DNA from: Setomelanomma holmii
Taxonomy: Eukaryota > Ascomycota > Dothideomycetes > Pleosporales > Phaeosphaeriaceae
Assembly (NCBI GenBank): GCA_010015745.1
Contig: ML978192.1
Location: 124,001 to 188,000, forward strand
DNA length: 64,000 nucleotides
Reading direction: 5' to 3'
In this document: in pieces, positions 45,001-57,186 of the stretch
Layout: every line of letters begins with the position of its first letter
How positions within the stretch are numbered: position 1 is the stretch's first letter
Position numbers and translations under genes: made by a program
The notes under the pieces: model-generated
The model's database searches: none
What the model saw: the letters and a program-made list of their open reading frames with translations, nothing else
Told to the model about the DNA's origin: nothing

Positions 45001-46518
45001 ACCTGGAACAACGACGAGCCGAGTCTCACTCCCGACGAAGTCCGCTTGCATACGGAAAATTTGCTCAACACTGAACGCAATAAGTACCCACGCTTCAAGC
45101 TTGATGGGTTTACTGAACTCCACTACAAGGACAAGAGCGACGCAGCCATTGACCAGAAAGAGTCCATGCGCGACTTCCTAGACACAGTACAAGCTTACGT
45201 ATGCGGGAAAGCGAAGAAGCTTGAGGCCACACTCATACATCTCGACCTCACGCAATTAAGCTCCAAGAAAGATCTTGACAAGAAGGCTGCCGAAATGTAT
45301 AGCCTCGCTGACGGCCTTGCAAAGATTTCGCAGCGAGCGTTGGACACCTTCATTGGCCTCTGTCTCACCAAGTACCATCGTTCGCGTGTACAACCCGGTC
45401 ACGCAGTAGGCGCCATAGGTGCCCAGTCTATTGGCGAGCCCGGCACGCAAATGACTTTGAAGACTTTCCATTTTGCTGGTGTCGCCGGTATGTCCATCAC
45501 ACAAGGTGTTCCTCGTATCAAGGAAATTATCAACGCCTCCTCCACAATTTCGACGCCCGTTATCACCTGCGTCCTGTCGAATAAGGTCAACGAAGCTGCC
45601 GCTCGCATGGTCAAAGCGCGTGTCGAGAAGACCTATCTCCGAGACATCATCTCATACGTTGAAGACGTCTGGCATCCGAATGGTGCTTATATTGCCATGC
45701 GGATCGATTGGGAGACTGTCAATGCGCTTTTCGTCGACATCACGCCTCACGAGATTGTGCACGCAATCAACAAGCACAAGCCGCTCAAATGGGGCAAGTC
45801 TGGTACCAAAGTCCGCATCTCGCATTCCCTGATTCGCGTCGAAGTCGCCGACCCCAACGCGGCCAAGAAGCGCCCCGTCAAAGTCTCCAAGAACCAGAAA
45901 GAGTTCTTCGAGCGGGTTCAGCAGGTCAAGGCCCTCATTCCCGATGTTGTCATCAAGGGCTATCCCGACTGCACACGCGCTATTATTCGCAAGGACACGA
46001 AGCCCAACAAGAAGGGCGAGTACGAATGCGAGCTCCTTGTTGAAGGTTACGGCCTCAAAGATTGCCTGACGACGCCCGGTATCGAGCCGTACAAGACGAT
46101 GTCCAATCACGTCATGGAGGTCCGCACGGTACTGGGCATCGAAGCAGCTCGCGCAACCATTATGCGCGAAATTAGCTCCGTGATGGGCAACATGGACATT
46201 GATCCTCGTCACATGGCGTTGCTCGCAGACGTCATGACTTTCAAGGGCGACGTTTATGGTATCACGCGTTTTGGTCTGCAAAAGACACGCGACTCGGTTT
46301 TGCAACTTGCCAGTTTCGAGAAGACGCCAGATCATCTGTTTGAAGCGGCGGCACGCGGCAAGACGGACACAATTGATGGTGTGAGTGAGAGCATCATCAT
46401 GGGGCAGAGTATGAAGCTGGGTACGGGTGCGCTGCAGGTCGTGAGGCCGCTTGGGCTTGGGAAGTTGGATCTCGAGGTCAAGAGGACGATGTTCGAGGAG
46501 GGTTGGGATGCTTTGTAG
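42047..46518 (+). CDS. rpc1: DNA-directed RNA polymerase III largest subunit (Rpc1/RPC160)
   Basis: Exon 1 (42047-42129) and exon 2 (42183-46518) give 1472 residues, the expected size. The N-terminal clamp has a zinc site C78-x2-C81-x6-C88 with H91 (CKTCGEKLDKCNGHFGHIKL). The active-site loop NADFDGDE at 523-530 supplies the three Mg-binding aspartates D525, D527 and D529. The funnel, bridge helix and trigger-loop region is recognised by FYSGLTPSEFIFHAMSGREG and DTAVKTAETGYMSRRLMKSL. The C-terminal part contains GEPGTQMTLKTFHFAGVAG. There is no heptad-repeat tail, which excludes RNA polymerase II, and sequence order and length exclude Pol I. Pol III transcribes tRNA, 5S rRNA and U6. The single intron uses a GTAGGC donor. 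Confidence 0.97.
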
Positions 46519-48336
46519 AGATGCGATTGGGGCCGAGAAAAGGGTCGTAGCGAGTGTGTGCATTGTAAGGCGTTTCTGGGCTAGGACTTCTGGATGCATT
46601 TTCAATTGGAGGTGCATAACGACCGAACATATTAGCACATGAACGCAAACATTTCGAAGCTTACCAGCGTCCTCCACGTTGTGCGTAAAGTGATCAAAGA
46701 CATTTCATCCTGTCGGGAGAAAGTTATGCGTTTATTTTCGCGTATTTGCAATGATGTTCCTGGATCTCTGAGTTGTGCGACCGCATTCAATCGTGCATCG
46801 CACTTTCCCCCAACCATGTTAGTGCGAAAAGCCTAACATCACTCCCAACGACTTGACAATCTGCCGTCTTCCTACACACCACACTTCGCGTTATTTTCAT
46901 CGCCGTTTCATCGCATGTATACAGTCTGTGAGATTCATGATGCGATGAAGTTGCTTTTCTGCGCTGTATCATGCTCTGGACGCGTGCATGCTGGCGCGGC
47001 TGGCTTCGTGGACGCGTGTGGTGTGAAGAGGCCACCATGCAGATTCCATGCGCCAGGTATACATTGGAGCCTTACAAGTGCCGTTCATTGTTTTTCTTCG
47101 GTCATTTCGTCTTTCGATTCTCCTGCATCTTTCCTTTGTCCTTTCCATGTCATGTTCATTTGCTGGCGAATCTAGAGTTTTGTGTTTTGGACGTTATGAG
47201 CCCGGCGTCTGCGTTGGTATACAGGCGCTATTTTGCTGGGAAATTTCATAGAAATATCTCTGTTCTCTTCGGCTTGCTCTCTTTCCTGTCATCATCTGCT
47301 CGTTATGACTGTCCGTCTTCGAGGTAAAAGCTGGCGCAAGGATGGCGGTGAGTGCTCAGAGCTGAGTGGTGACGCAGCTGTATAATAGAGTAGTAGGAGC
47401 TGTTGCTTCTGATGCTCAGTTTCGCAAGGTGTAGCTATTCTATCTAAATCAGCGCTCTGAGCTACAAGCTGTCCGTCTGCATTGCCGATGCCTCCGGGAC
47501 CACAGCTGAACCTTTCACCTACGGACCGCGCATTTCCATCACACTGGCGTATCTCACGCCGGCATCGGTATCGCCATCGCTCGCTTCATTGCGCACAACG
47601 CGGTCGGGATATCGGCGCTCGAGCCACCACAAAAGGTGAGGGCATTCGCAACCTCACCAAAGCCAGCAGCTGCAATTGCAATTGCTTGTGAGGGTACTGC
47701 ACAAACAACTGCTTGGATATTTAACTCGATTAAAATTTTTGGTCTTCAAGTAAGTCGCACCCGCCCCGCTTGGTCAAGATCAGCTAATCTATAACAGTTC
47801 AGAATGGGGGGTTGGGTCGGACGCAAGTTCGATCCTCCCCCCCCCAACCACCCCCAGTTGAGTCTCTTCCAATGAGATTCCTGGAATACTATATCATCCT
47901 ACCGTTTTTTTCTTACTATCTTTTTGCTCAGCTTGCTAGCTACTCCTACAGCCGTCGCTGTCTAAATTCTCCATGGCTCTCAAATCCTCGGTTAGCATCT
48001 CATCGTCTTTCTTTCTTGCCCTTAGACTATAATTTGCCGCCATACGTGTTGTTCTGTCACCTCGCTCGCGTAATCCGCTACTGGTGGCTTTCACCTCGAG
48101 CCTGAAAACGACGTCACCGTGGCTCCTGTGTTATGACAGACCTCTCACTTGTTGTGCCTGCGATTTTGAATACGCAATCGATACGCGATAGTCATTATCT
48201 GCGGTTGCCTAAAGCGTGGCGGGTTCCCCAGCTATAGAGTCTACTTGCCCCGCGTTCCGCACAATTACAACCACAACCGCCCGCGCAGCTCTATTGGAAG
48301 CAATACCTTACGGTCATCGCCAATCCGATATTCGCC
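46519..48336. other. Gene-poor 1.8 kb
   Basis: This holds the 3' flank of rpc1 and then sequence with no supported gene. A C9 run at 47837-47845, next to a GTTCGATCC motif resembling a tRNA B box, was inspected. No A box or cloverleaf was found. Confidence 0.45.
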
Positions 48337-49594
48337 ATGAGTCATTTCGGCAACTTTCTCGAGGCCGGCGACATGAGTGCGCTTCAGGCCGTGCTCGAAC
48401 GCAAGCTCCGCGGCTTACCCAACGATGTGGAGGCTCAGAAGAGAATCTTTACTGGCGACTGCAACGACAACGACTTTCAGAAGTATATCCTCAATGGCAG
48501 TGTTCTGCGCCGGATCCTCGACAACAAGTACGACTTATCATTTCCGTATGGATCGTAAGTCCCCTACGTACACTACCCTCACTTGTGCTAACTTTGGGAG
48601 TGCTCGGAATGTGGACGTCGACCAAGGTGCAACTTTGTGCGGCCTACTTCACTATCGTGGACAAATCATGCAGAACATCCGAAAGGACAAAGAGCAGAAA
48701 CATTCGAACAAAGAGTAGCGTGAGCGCCGCGGAAAGCTCTACGACAACGATACTGGTACCGAGCATACGGACTGGAGCAAGTGGAGCACACAGTCCATCA
48801 TCGCCTTCTTTTGTTCCAGTCTCGATAAGAACCACAGCTTCTCGAAGTTCTTCAAGGAAATCCGCGCTCGCCTCCTCAACAACCTGTACCACCGCCTCAA
48901 CAACAGCGATAGCAAGCTGCAGGTAGCTTACACCCTGGCTTGTATGGAGTTCGCCCAGTTCAAGGAGCTCGAGGACTACGTTGATGCGAGGCAGCTGACA
49001 CACCATATCCGTCGGTTCGCCAAAATCCTACAGCAACATTCAGGCGAATACATCGTTGTATCTGAACACAAGAACAACAAGACTCGTGACAAGGTCAAAA
49101 AGTATCTCACCACCAAGATAGAGGAGTCTAGTTGGGATGACGTCGACACCACCACCATAGACAATGTCAAGTTCATGTTCCCGCAGGCTGAGTTGATTTT
49201 CGGCAACACGACTACTCCTCACATCGCGACCAAGTCTGCATACGACGATCGCGACTTCGTATACCAGCCGGGCGATGCTGTGGTCTTCGAGATGAAGGAC
49301 AGCATCAAGCACCTGGCGAAGACCAAACCTCTGCTGAGGGCCCTAGTCCAGCCCGCTCCTGACGTCATCATTCGCGGCGAACAGATGGACATCATGGACA
49401 TGAACGACTTTGGCGACATGGATGATGCCCTTGGCGCGGTGGATGAGCTGGAGATCGACGAGGTAGACCTTGAAGCAGAAGCAGAGCAGGTCATAGACGA
49501 CGAGGAGGTAACTCTCTTTGAGTCCGTCGACATCGGAAACACGATCATCATCCGCGATCAGGCTAGCACAGACGCGATGGACATGGACACGTAG
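48337..49594 (+). pseudogene. Unrecognised gene with an in-frame stop (possible pseudogene)
   Basis: Exon 1 (48337-48554) starts MSHFGNFLEAGDMSALQAVL and ends at a strong GTAAGT donor. A 46-base intron with a CTAAC branch leads to exon 2 at 48601. Exon 2 stays in one frame to the stop at 49594, except for a TAG at 48716-48718. Protein-like sequence continues on both sides of the TAG (NIRKDKEQKHSNKE before, RERRGKLYDNDTGTEHTDWS after). A CAG-to-TAG change would explain it. The C-terminal 215 residues are helical, then very acidic (EIDEVDLEAEAEQVIDDEEV). No family is recognised. If exon 2 were used from the ATG at 48944, a 216-residue product remains possible. The acceptor (GGGAG) is weak, so a different splice pattern that removes the TAG is not excluded. 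Confidence 0.5.
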
Positions 49595-50568
49595 AGGCAT
49601 CCTGTATGTCTTCAGTGCAACTTGGTAGCTTGGAGGTAGAAGTTACAGAGGAGCTGGATGGCAACATGGTGTCTCGACACTCGCGCCTGGGCTTGGATAT
49701 CAGATGAAGGTGTGTCACGTTAGCTCATCCATGAAGCATGGAATATAGTCAAAAATGTATTTGTGTCCGCCAAAATGCCTTCCTGACACGTATGCAAGCA
49801 TAGAGATGACATCTCAGTGCGCTTTTGAAATGAGTGCATTGTTCGACTCAAACGCTGATCAGTCATTGAATCGCAGTATGTGTATCATATCAGCTAATTG
49901 CATCAGCTGAGTGCTACATGCATACGACCTGTAAAAAAAGATATTAGCACATCCTGACCTTACTTACCACTAACCTGCAGAGCAACCATATTCCCAATGC
50001 ACCATCTAGAAGGCTCACACCCCATCATAAGCTATACAGCTCGCTTTGCAGCTAAGTTGAGACCCTCCACGAATGCTCATCTTTCAACCTGGCTATACCT
50101 CAAGATCTGTATTGTAACCGCCAGACTTTTTATAGAGCGTGCCACTTTGTGTGACCATGGTGTTGGGGGAAGCGTGATGAACATCCTCGTTGGTGCCCAG
50201 ATTATGGGCAGTAGTAGACGAGACAAAAGGCTCTTGTGGATTGAACTTGGTCAGAACATGTGGTATACCTCTGGGCAATACGGTACGCATTTATTCTTGC
50301 GAACGAAATATGTCTACTGTGCAGGCAATTTCCCAAATATGGGCAACCTAGGACGCCGTGTCTGACTTGACAGGGAACACGTGTCCCGGGAACATTATCT
50401 AATTAGGTCGAATCGTCCTGGCCTATTCCTTGCGCTCCGGTACCCGCTCCTTGACCATGACTCTGAACCTGTGGTGGTCAGTGTAGATGTCCGACAGCTC
50501 CTCCTACCTCTCCTTCTTTTCGTCCGCTGTCATGACCTTGGTTCCATCTGTGCTCTTCCATTCCTTGC
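49595..50568. other. Intergenic between convergent degraded genes
   Basis: No coding frame has family character. Nothing else was recognised. Confidence 0.45.
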
Positions 50569-51469
50569 TCAAGTGCTTCCAATCCTGTCCACCCTCCATC
50601 TAGTCCTCGGCCTAGTCCAACTTGATGAAGAAGGTTCCATCCAGATTTCCTCCAGTATGTCGCGCATGCATTCGATCCAGGTCTCGTTTTGGTCGTCGGG
50701 TGGGTCGTAAGCGTCCTTTCCAGAAAGAAGCTCTTTGTAATTGTCGACCTCATCGCTGTCTTCATCGTTGTCCTTATCTTCATCGGAGAGCGGAATTGAG
50801 TCCTCAACCCACTCCACTTGAAAGTCTGGAAGTTTGGTGTGGCATTTGAGAAGGTTTAACAGCTTGCCTCCAGCAAGTCCTGCGGTCTTGGGTTTGTGGA
50901 GACACAACTTCCACAACACTATATGAGCGGCTACATCCTTGGTAAGCGGGACCATGAAGCGAAAGAAAGCCATGATGTAGTCCTCAGCATGCTAGTAGCA
51001 GGAATGAAAGGTGTGCTTTCGTATGTAGATGGGTCTGAACTCGGCGCGGGTCTGTCGACACGCTTGCGTCAGCGCACGTAACTGAACAACCTCGTGGACC
51101 TCGAAGGTGTCTTCGGGGTCGTCTTCAGGATTGTTCTCGGAACCATCTTTGAAATTCTCATCGGGATCATCTTGATGTGGCGAATCAGGCACAGATACGG
51201 AGTCGGGATTGTCGTTGAACTCCAGCACTAGCCTTTGTGCTTCGGGAGTGAAAAATCCATGAGGAACCGAGTTCTTCGTCCGTTTTTTGTATTTTGCGCT
51301 ACTGGGGGAGAGAGTGGCCGTAGATCTTGGAATGCAGCAGTACTCGTAGCTGCGGTTCTGAATTTCTACGCGCAACTATTCAGTATCGTGTTGAAGGTGA
51401 AGGAGAGGCATAGCTACCTCCAGGCAGTTTGAGCAACGCGCTGGCAGCTTGAGGCTCAATAGTCGACAT
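50569..51469 (-). pseudogene. F-box/2EXR-like 'LPGE-RNRIYEY' family gene, interrupted by an in-frame stop
   Basis: Exon 1 (51469-51418) encodes MSTIEPQAASALLKLPG. A GTAGCT..GCGTAG intron leads to exon 2 at 51365, giving LPGEIQNRSYEY, the hallmark of a large fungal family (usual form LPxELRNRIYEY). LRALTQACRQTRAEF, also a family hallmark, follows. A TAG at 50992-50994 then interrupts. In the same frame the homologous sequence resumes with HAEDYIMAFFRF and continues to 50569. A CAG-to-TAG change fits, since Gln would precede HAEDY. Acidic insertions (DEDKDNDEDSDEVDNYKE) are present. The family is expanded in Dothideomycetes, with no established biochemical role. A truncated 145-residue product could still be made. 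Confidence 0.65.
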
Positions 51470-52002
51470 GATATAAGTTGTTCGACGTCGGCAATGGTCC
51501 GACAGTTTGCTCGAGTCGCTAGAGTTGGGTCGAGCGTAAAAGCGGAGATGATCGAGAAATCAAAGATTGTGGGCAACCTTTACCTTTATCACCCTAGGCT
51601 TAGTACTCCCGACTAGTACCAAAAGGGCCCGCTAGTGTCTTCGCGTTCCACGTCAATATGCCATTCATTGCCTCGAACTTATTCTTGTCCAGTGTACATA
51701 CTCCTGCATCGGGCCGTGCAAGAGTTTGTTCGGGACTTGCAGGGTCTGTGTAGTGTTACCATTAGACCTTGGCTACCTTCAAATGCTACGAGGAGAGTCA
51801 CGTCTCTTCGACAGCAGCGATATGCCACAAACTACGAGTCTATAGGTTACTGTTACACATGATGCCCGCGCTTCCATGGTTATTCTTGACCAGATGCAAG
51901 CCGTACCGCGCTTGATGAGCAATGTCATTCTGCTCATCCAGTACTTCTACATCTCTCGTTTATGGCACACATAAATTGCAGCTTAAGTCTCAGAGCTACA
52001 GC
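51470..52002. other. Intergenic
   Basis: This is the promoter side of the interrupted family gene and the 3' flank of its paralogue. No other gene is supported. Confidence 0.45.
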
Positions 52003-52638
52003 TCAGTTGAATTGGCAACGAGAGCTCATCCTGGGAAGGCACAAAAATGGCTCCGGTACGTGAACTTCTTCGATCCATCGAACACAGACACAGACTGGCT
52101 GCACCTCGAAACTGCGGGCGTTAAGAGGCGAAGCAGTTGGACCAAGTGTTGTACCATTATTACGCCTTCTAGCGGCACCACCATGCCGCCCGTTCTCAGT
52201 AACCGCGACCATTCGCCTCCCAATTAGCCCTGCCCCAAACAGCCCACTCGGAGACGTACACCATGTATCGATGGTCCTTGATAGGTCAACAACAAACTTT
52301 GGAAGGTTCATGCCAACGAAGAATGTATACGCAAAGTGGTCAGCGACCTCCAAAGGGATCTTGAAAGTGATGTCGCGCATGAGGGATGAGACACATTCCG
52401 TGCGGATCTGGCGGCATGTCTGGATTAGGCCAAGGAACTGACCACCCTGGGTTTCCCAGTATGGGCGGCCATCGGTGTTGGGGTGTAAGGAGATGATAGC
52501 TGAAGGGCTTCGGCACATCCCATAGATGCGATTACGGAGCTCTAAACTATGATGAGCACATATACATTTCCAGTATTTGAAGCACTCACCCCCTGGAAGA
52601 GCGAGGAGAGTCGGGTTCTTGATGTCGGTGGCGGCCAT
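52003..52638 (-). CDS. Paralogous F-box/2EXR-like 'LPGELRNRIY' family protein
   Basis: Exon 1 (52638-52590) encodes MAATDIKNPTLLALPG. A GTGAGT..TTTAG intron joins it to exon 2 (52541-52003), giving LPGELRNRIYGMC, GLIQTCRQIRTECVSSL and a 195-residue product. These are the same hallmarks as in the interrupted gene 1 kb away, so the two are paralogues that have diverged strongly. The last 90 residues are unusual (ARRRNNGTTLGPTASPLNAR, VCVCVRWIEEVHVPE) and may be read in a shifted frame, so the gene could also be decayed. No function is established for the family. Confidence 0.6.
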   Translation of the reverse strand: MAATDIKNPTLLALPGGECFKYWKCICAHHSLELRNRIYGMCRSPSAIISLHPNTDGRPYWETQGGQFLGLIQTCRQIRTECVSSLMRDITFKIPLEVADHFAYTFFVGMNLPKFVVDLSRTIDTWCTSPSGLFGAGLIGRRMVAVTENGRHGGAARRRNNGTTLGPTASPLNARSFEVQPVCVCVRWIEEVHVPEPFLCLPRMSSRCQFN

Positions 52639-53168
52639 GGTGTGAGCAAAGGTTATGGTAGTCGGGAGTCCCACAAACGTGGTACGATCGAAGTGTAAAA
52701 ATTGAGTCTGCGTTAGTAAGGCCAACCGTGGTGGGAGGGGTCATGGATGGGAGGGATCGTGCCGTGACAGTACCCATTGGTGAACTGGAGTTTCTCTAGT
52801 ATTTTTTGGTCGTCCTGTTCTCCACAAAGGCCACGCGGAAGGATCCTTGTATCTAGACCACTGCTTGCTTTCACTTCCGACAAAGGTCAACCTTGATAGG
52901 GCAGAAGTGAAAAGTAGTCTGCGACATTCCTGGCACGACTCGTGCGCGGGTCACGCCGTGAGTTTTCCAGGATATTCCTCTCACAGAGCCCTGCATAGCC
53001 TTAGGGATTTTGAGAGGAGTGATCCAGACTGGTAGAGTACTCCGAGGATATTTTAGCTTCTGCATGTACTGCAAAGCTATGAGCAAAGCGGCCACGAATT
53101 ATGCCGGCACCTTGTGAGATTCCTCATCAAATGCCCCTCGTGTGCTGAGAGATCTAGCAGAGAGTGTA
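52639..53168. other. Intergenic
   Basis: This is the promoter of the minus-strand paralogue and the 3' flank of the Zn2Cys6 gene. Nothing further is recognised. Confidence 0.45.
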
Positions 53169-55434
53169 TTACAAGGTGAATAGATTGCCGTCGTTCATAG
53201 CCATTGTCCACAGCCAGTCATCGACTGGCAGTTGCGGCATCGAGTCTCCTATGGAGGGGTATCCATCAAGATAACCGAAGCCAAGTGAGTCGGCAGATTG
53301 CATGTGGTACAACGGCGTAGTGTATTCTGTGCTTTGGTTAGACCGTCCATGTTGGTAGGGATCAGGTCCTGGTGCCGAGTCTTGCATTATCGATGACATG
53401 GGCTCACTATGCTGAGCAAGTACGTCGTCGTTTGTACCCGTTGATGTGGACTCGTTACGCTTCTTCTCCGTGAGTTTTTTCACGCCAGCCAGTAAGCCTG
53501 TTTGCAAGGTGGCCACTTTGTGAAGGAAAGGTTTTCTAGTCGAGGCGCAGTCCGCCTTGTCGTTGCTCTCGTTGCTCGACAGTACAGTATTTAGCTTGGC
53601 GATGAACGATTCGAATATCGAGACGAGCTCAACCTCTTCAGCAGTACTAGTGCCGTCTCCCAAGTCGGTTTGCGATAGTGTTTCTGTCATCTGACATATT
53701 TCTTTGGTAGCGCTACCACCAAATTCTCGTGGTAAGAAGTCACCGACGGCGTGTGGCACACTACTTACGCGCAAATTCGCCGTGGTCCCAGTCTGTCGCA
53801 GTATGATCATTTTCACCACGAGCATTGTGGAGTAGAACCAACCAGACCACGCAGGAAACGCTAAGTGATGATAGGATGAGAGGGGCGTTCCGAGAAGGCT
53901 CCTAGCAAACGTTTGGGAGGCCACCAATGAACGCTGAAGCATTACTTTTCGAGCTTGTGACATCGTTGCTGATGGGTTTGGTATTGTTTTGTGCCATAGA
54001 TTCTCATGAAATGAACACTCGTGTATCATAACATCAATTATGTCGCAGGCAAGACGCAATGTCACTGTATCTAAGTCAGCGTCAGTGCTGTTAAATAATC
54101 AGAGACCATACCGTTACGTCGAATGGACTCGGGCAAGCTTTCCCGAAAGTGCAGTAGCTCGGTGCGAAAATTGTTCGTCGAAAGTACAAGGAGTGTCTCG
54201 CCATTGATCTCAGAATCTTCGATGTTATCGTACGAGAAGTAATCGTTGATGCGGCAGATCAAATCACCCAATTGCACGAGAGGGGCAATAAGCAAGTCTG
54301 ACGGATGCTGCGGCTGCTCGGAGAATGATTGATAAGCACGCGCAATGGATCGTGTGTAGGGCATCGATGTGCGCTTTCTCCACGCTTGGGCAAACCTATA
54401 AGTGGTTAGACGTTCAGCCTAAATTCATGCTGCTAAAGGACATGACGCACACTGCAGAGATGAAGTACGTGCCAAGCAGTGCTCGGTCTTCAGCAGGCGG
54501 AGCTCTAGGAGCTGAGCTGAAAACGTCACGATCTCGAAGCTTCCTTGCCAGTCCAAGATCCTGCGCCGTAGCAACGCACATCTGAACCATTAGCGCAAGT
54601 TGCTGCTTTCCAGGTTTATAGAAGAAGTGGTAGTATGCAACATGTATCAGAAGGGCCTGTAGAGCCTCCAGACCCTTGAGCGAACAATCGGTAATGCGAA
54701 AGGCGACCTGGTCCCTGAACTCCTCGGCGAGAGAATTTTGCACACCCGGAGTCCGGTATGACATGACAGCCATGATGGACAGGAAGAGGAATGGCTGTGC
54801 GTGACGGAAGTCATCGGTACTGATAGACTCGTCAAGGAGGACAAAGGGGAAACATTGCGAATTCTCTACGCGGAATTCCTCCAGCAGCATGGCAACTTCA
54901 TGATTTCCAAGAAGGCCCGTCTCGACAGGGTCATAGACCGCGAAACCAGTCATTGAAGATGCACTGGGAGAGTTTCTTGGAGTGACGTATGGTTGAATAA
55001 CGTCGTCGGAATCCTTGGGTCTCTCGCATATGAAGCCGTTGGCTAAGGCAACGCTATTGGACCTCTCTCGTGCTTCAGATGCTTGACCGTTGGCAGACAA
55101 CATGTCCATCAATGTTTCAACTCTTTGCTCCAGCATTTTCATGCGCCTGATATTGGTCAACAAACTAATAAATGCATCGGAAAATACGGGAGCATTAGTG
55201 CGGTTAACCATCCAAAAGCCGTCCTCCACACAAGTGAATGTGCTGAAAAGTGGTATCGACTTACGAGCGCGTTCTTGGACCATGTTGCCGTTTAGACTCG
55301 CCATAGACGCATTCTTTACTCAATCGCTCGCATCGGTGACAAATCCGAGGTTTGGATACGGAAGGCGAGCATTTCGCTTTCGCTTTCGTACAAGCATTAC
55401 ACGCTTTCCGCTTCTTGACGTCGTGGGTTAGCAT
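53169..55434 (-). CDS. Zn2Cys6 binuclear-cluster transcription factor
   Basis: Exons 55434-55265, 55146-54451, 54395-54112 and 54064-53169 join to 681 residues. The Cys6 cluster lies near the N-terminus: CNACTKAKAKC (C-x2-C-x6-C) and CHRCERLSKEC (C-x2-C-x6-C). It is followed by a basic linker and a short coiled coil (MLEQRVETLMDMLSANG). The middle has the fungal transcription factor regulatory domain (QPFLFLSIMAVMSYRT, GLEALQALLIHVAYYHFFYK, CVATAQDLGL). The C-terminus (LPVDDWLWTMAMNDGNLFTL) resembles an acidic/aromatic activation end. It binds DNA in the nucleus; targets are unknown and no obvious pathway genes flank it. A GTAAGT donor within exon 4 (near 53770) could remove a further 75 in-frame bases. 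Confidence 0.88.
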
Positions 55435-57186
55435 TGGGCCTGTATAATGAGAAGACGCCAAAACCAAAGGTCTCTAATTGGACGGTACACAGAGACGCCG
55501 TTGGAGGCAGAAGGAACTTGATGCACTGAGACGCGACGGGCGTGGTATGAGAAGGTGAGGGTGAGTGCGCAGGCAAACGGGTCTGACTGAGATGCGTCGG
55601 GAACGGGTGTCAATTCTGCGCCGAGTCCCGTTCGCGCCTTAACATTGGTGTACTGCCTAAGTGCTCATTTTCCTTGCTGCACACGCAAGTGAAGTTCTTA
55701 CAGTATCAACGTTCTCGTTGCGATCCCTCAACTTACCAATGTTCGATTCTGTGTCCTCTAGATTATGAATGCTGTCATCTCACAGCGCGCTGTTGATAGG
55801 CGACAGCCACGACGAGCCCACATATCCCAACGTTAGAATTCCTGCTGCCTTGTCTTGCATATCCCGAGTAACATATGTAAACCTAATCCGGGAATGTACT
55901 AGAAGGTTCAAAGACAGGTATTGCATCGACCCAGTGCGGCTCTGAGGTAGTGGTCGTGTTGCTGTCAACTCTCGATGGCGGTATATGGCCAGCTTGGCCA
56001 ATGTTTTGTCTCCAGAGGTGCCGACAAGTCCAGCTCATCATGCTCACACTTGAGCTCTCATTCTGTTCGTCTCGCCCTGGATGCTCAAGTTAAGGCATGA
56101 GATGTTGTGGCCAACAACAAAGGCGTGATTGAGGGCTGACAGTGACCTGAGTTGAAGTCTTTGAGTGCTGTCTTGCTAGACTGCTCGAGGCAGTTTCTCG
56201 ACATTCTCGTGAAACGCGGAGTTAACACAAAGGAGCAGCAGGCTTACGAGAAGATGCACAAGCCTTACGCAGTTGGCTTGAGACGGTAGGGCGAATATTA
56301 TGCCGAGGGGTAAGTTATGCACGTTCTCATCTCACGGACCCCCGCCCCATTCGGATGGCTTGGGCGACCAGGTCCCAGCCCACGAGCACACAGCATTTTG
56401 CTGCGAGAAAAGTTGCAGACGCACCGAGGACGATCGGCCCTGTGTACAAAGATGCGGAGCACAGGAGCCTTGCACGACGTCATGGTCCGATGCGGCTCCG
56501 GTGAAATCTTCCAAATGCAATCCTAAAACTCCACTTCCACGTGTAGGACCGATTATCCTGGGTACTCCACGAGTGGCCAGAATCGCAAATTTGACCTCAT
56601 CATTCCCGTGCGTCCGGCACTTTTTCGCTGTAAGACTAGCGCTTCGACCCAGCCTGATTGGCCGAGTCTGCCCGGCCCTCTCCCAACATTTACCCCAAAA
56701 CGGTCGAAGTATTGCCTGCATATCTCGCATCTCCCGCATCATTAATAAGGCATCTGGCTGAATAATGCCATCTTTCCGCAACCACCAAACAATCTAAGCC
56801 ATCTGAAACGCCTCTAGAGGAATCGTGTAGACGCAGCTAGACCGCCACACTATGGAGCGGAGTACCACAGCAATCCTTTTAGTGGCGGTCGATGTCCCAA
56901 ATGTGTAGGCACGGCGATACTCGCTGGTCAGGTCCGCGCAAGACCCTGAGAATTATCAATGCAACGTCATTGAACGAAATTTTTGAACCTGAGGACAACA
57001 TGTGAGACGGTGAGAGTGACATCCACAGCGCATAGGAAGGCATTTCTGGTAAGAGTATATAAGTGGGGGCTCCTGCGTTCTTTCATCACCACTCCAACTC
57101 ACCCTGCACTCAACCAACACGACACAACATCACCATCCCATTAAATCCACTTCTAAAGTTCTACACATACCTCATACTCCACCACA
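55435..57186. other. Gene-poor divergent intergenic region, 1.75 kb
   Basis: This region lies between the divergent Zn2Cys6 and alcohol dehydrogenase genes. A plus-strand frame at 56300-56761 contains Cys-rich sequence faintly like a zinc cluster, but the spacing is wrong. No gene is called. The last 120 bases are the TATA-driven leader of the dehydrogenase. Confidence 0.45.
57056..57062 (+). promoter_or_regulatory. TATA box of the alcohol dehydrogenase gene
   Basis: The sequence TATATAA lies 125 bases before the ATG. It is followed by a CT/CA-rich leader (CACCACTCCAACTCACCCTG) where transcription most likely starts. A strong TATA box suggests a highly inducible or highly expressed gene. Confidence 0.65.

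Noticed and set aside
47812..47850. B-box-like GTTCGATCC beside a C9 run
   Set aside because: No A box and no cloverleaf; the surrounding G/C homopolymers explain the resemblance.
56300..56761. Cys-rich plus-strand frame resembling a Zn2Cys6 cluster (DDRPCVQRCGAQEPC)
   Set aside because: Cys spacing is C-x3-C rather than C-x2-C, the first half of the cluster is missing, and no flanking exon supports a gene.
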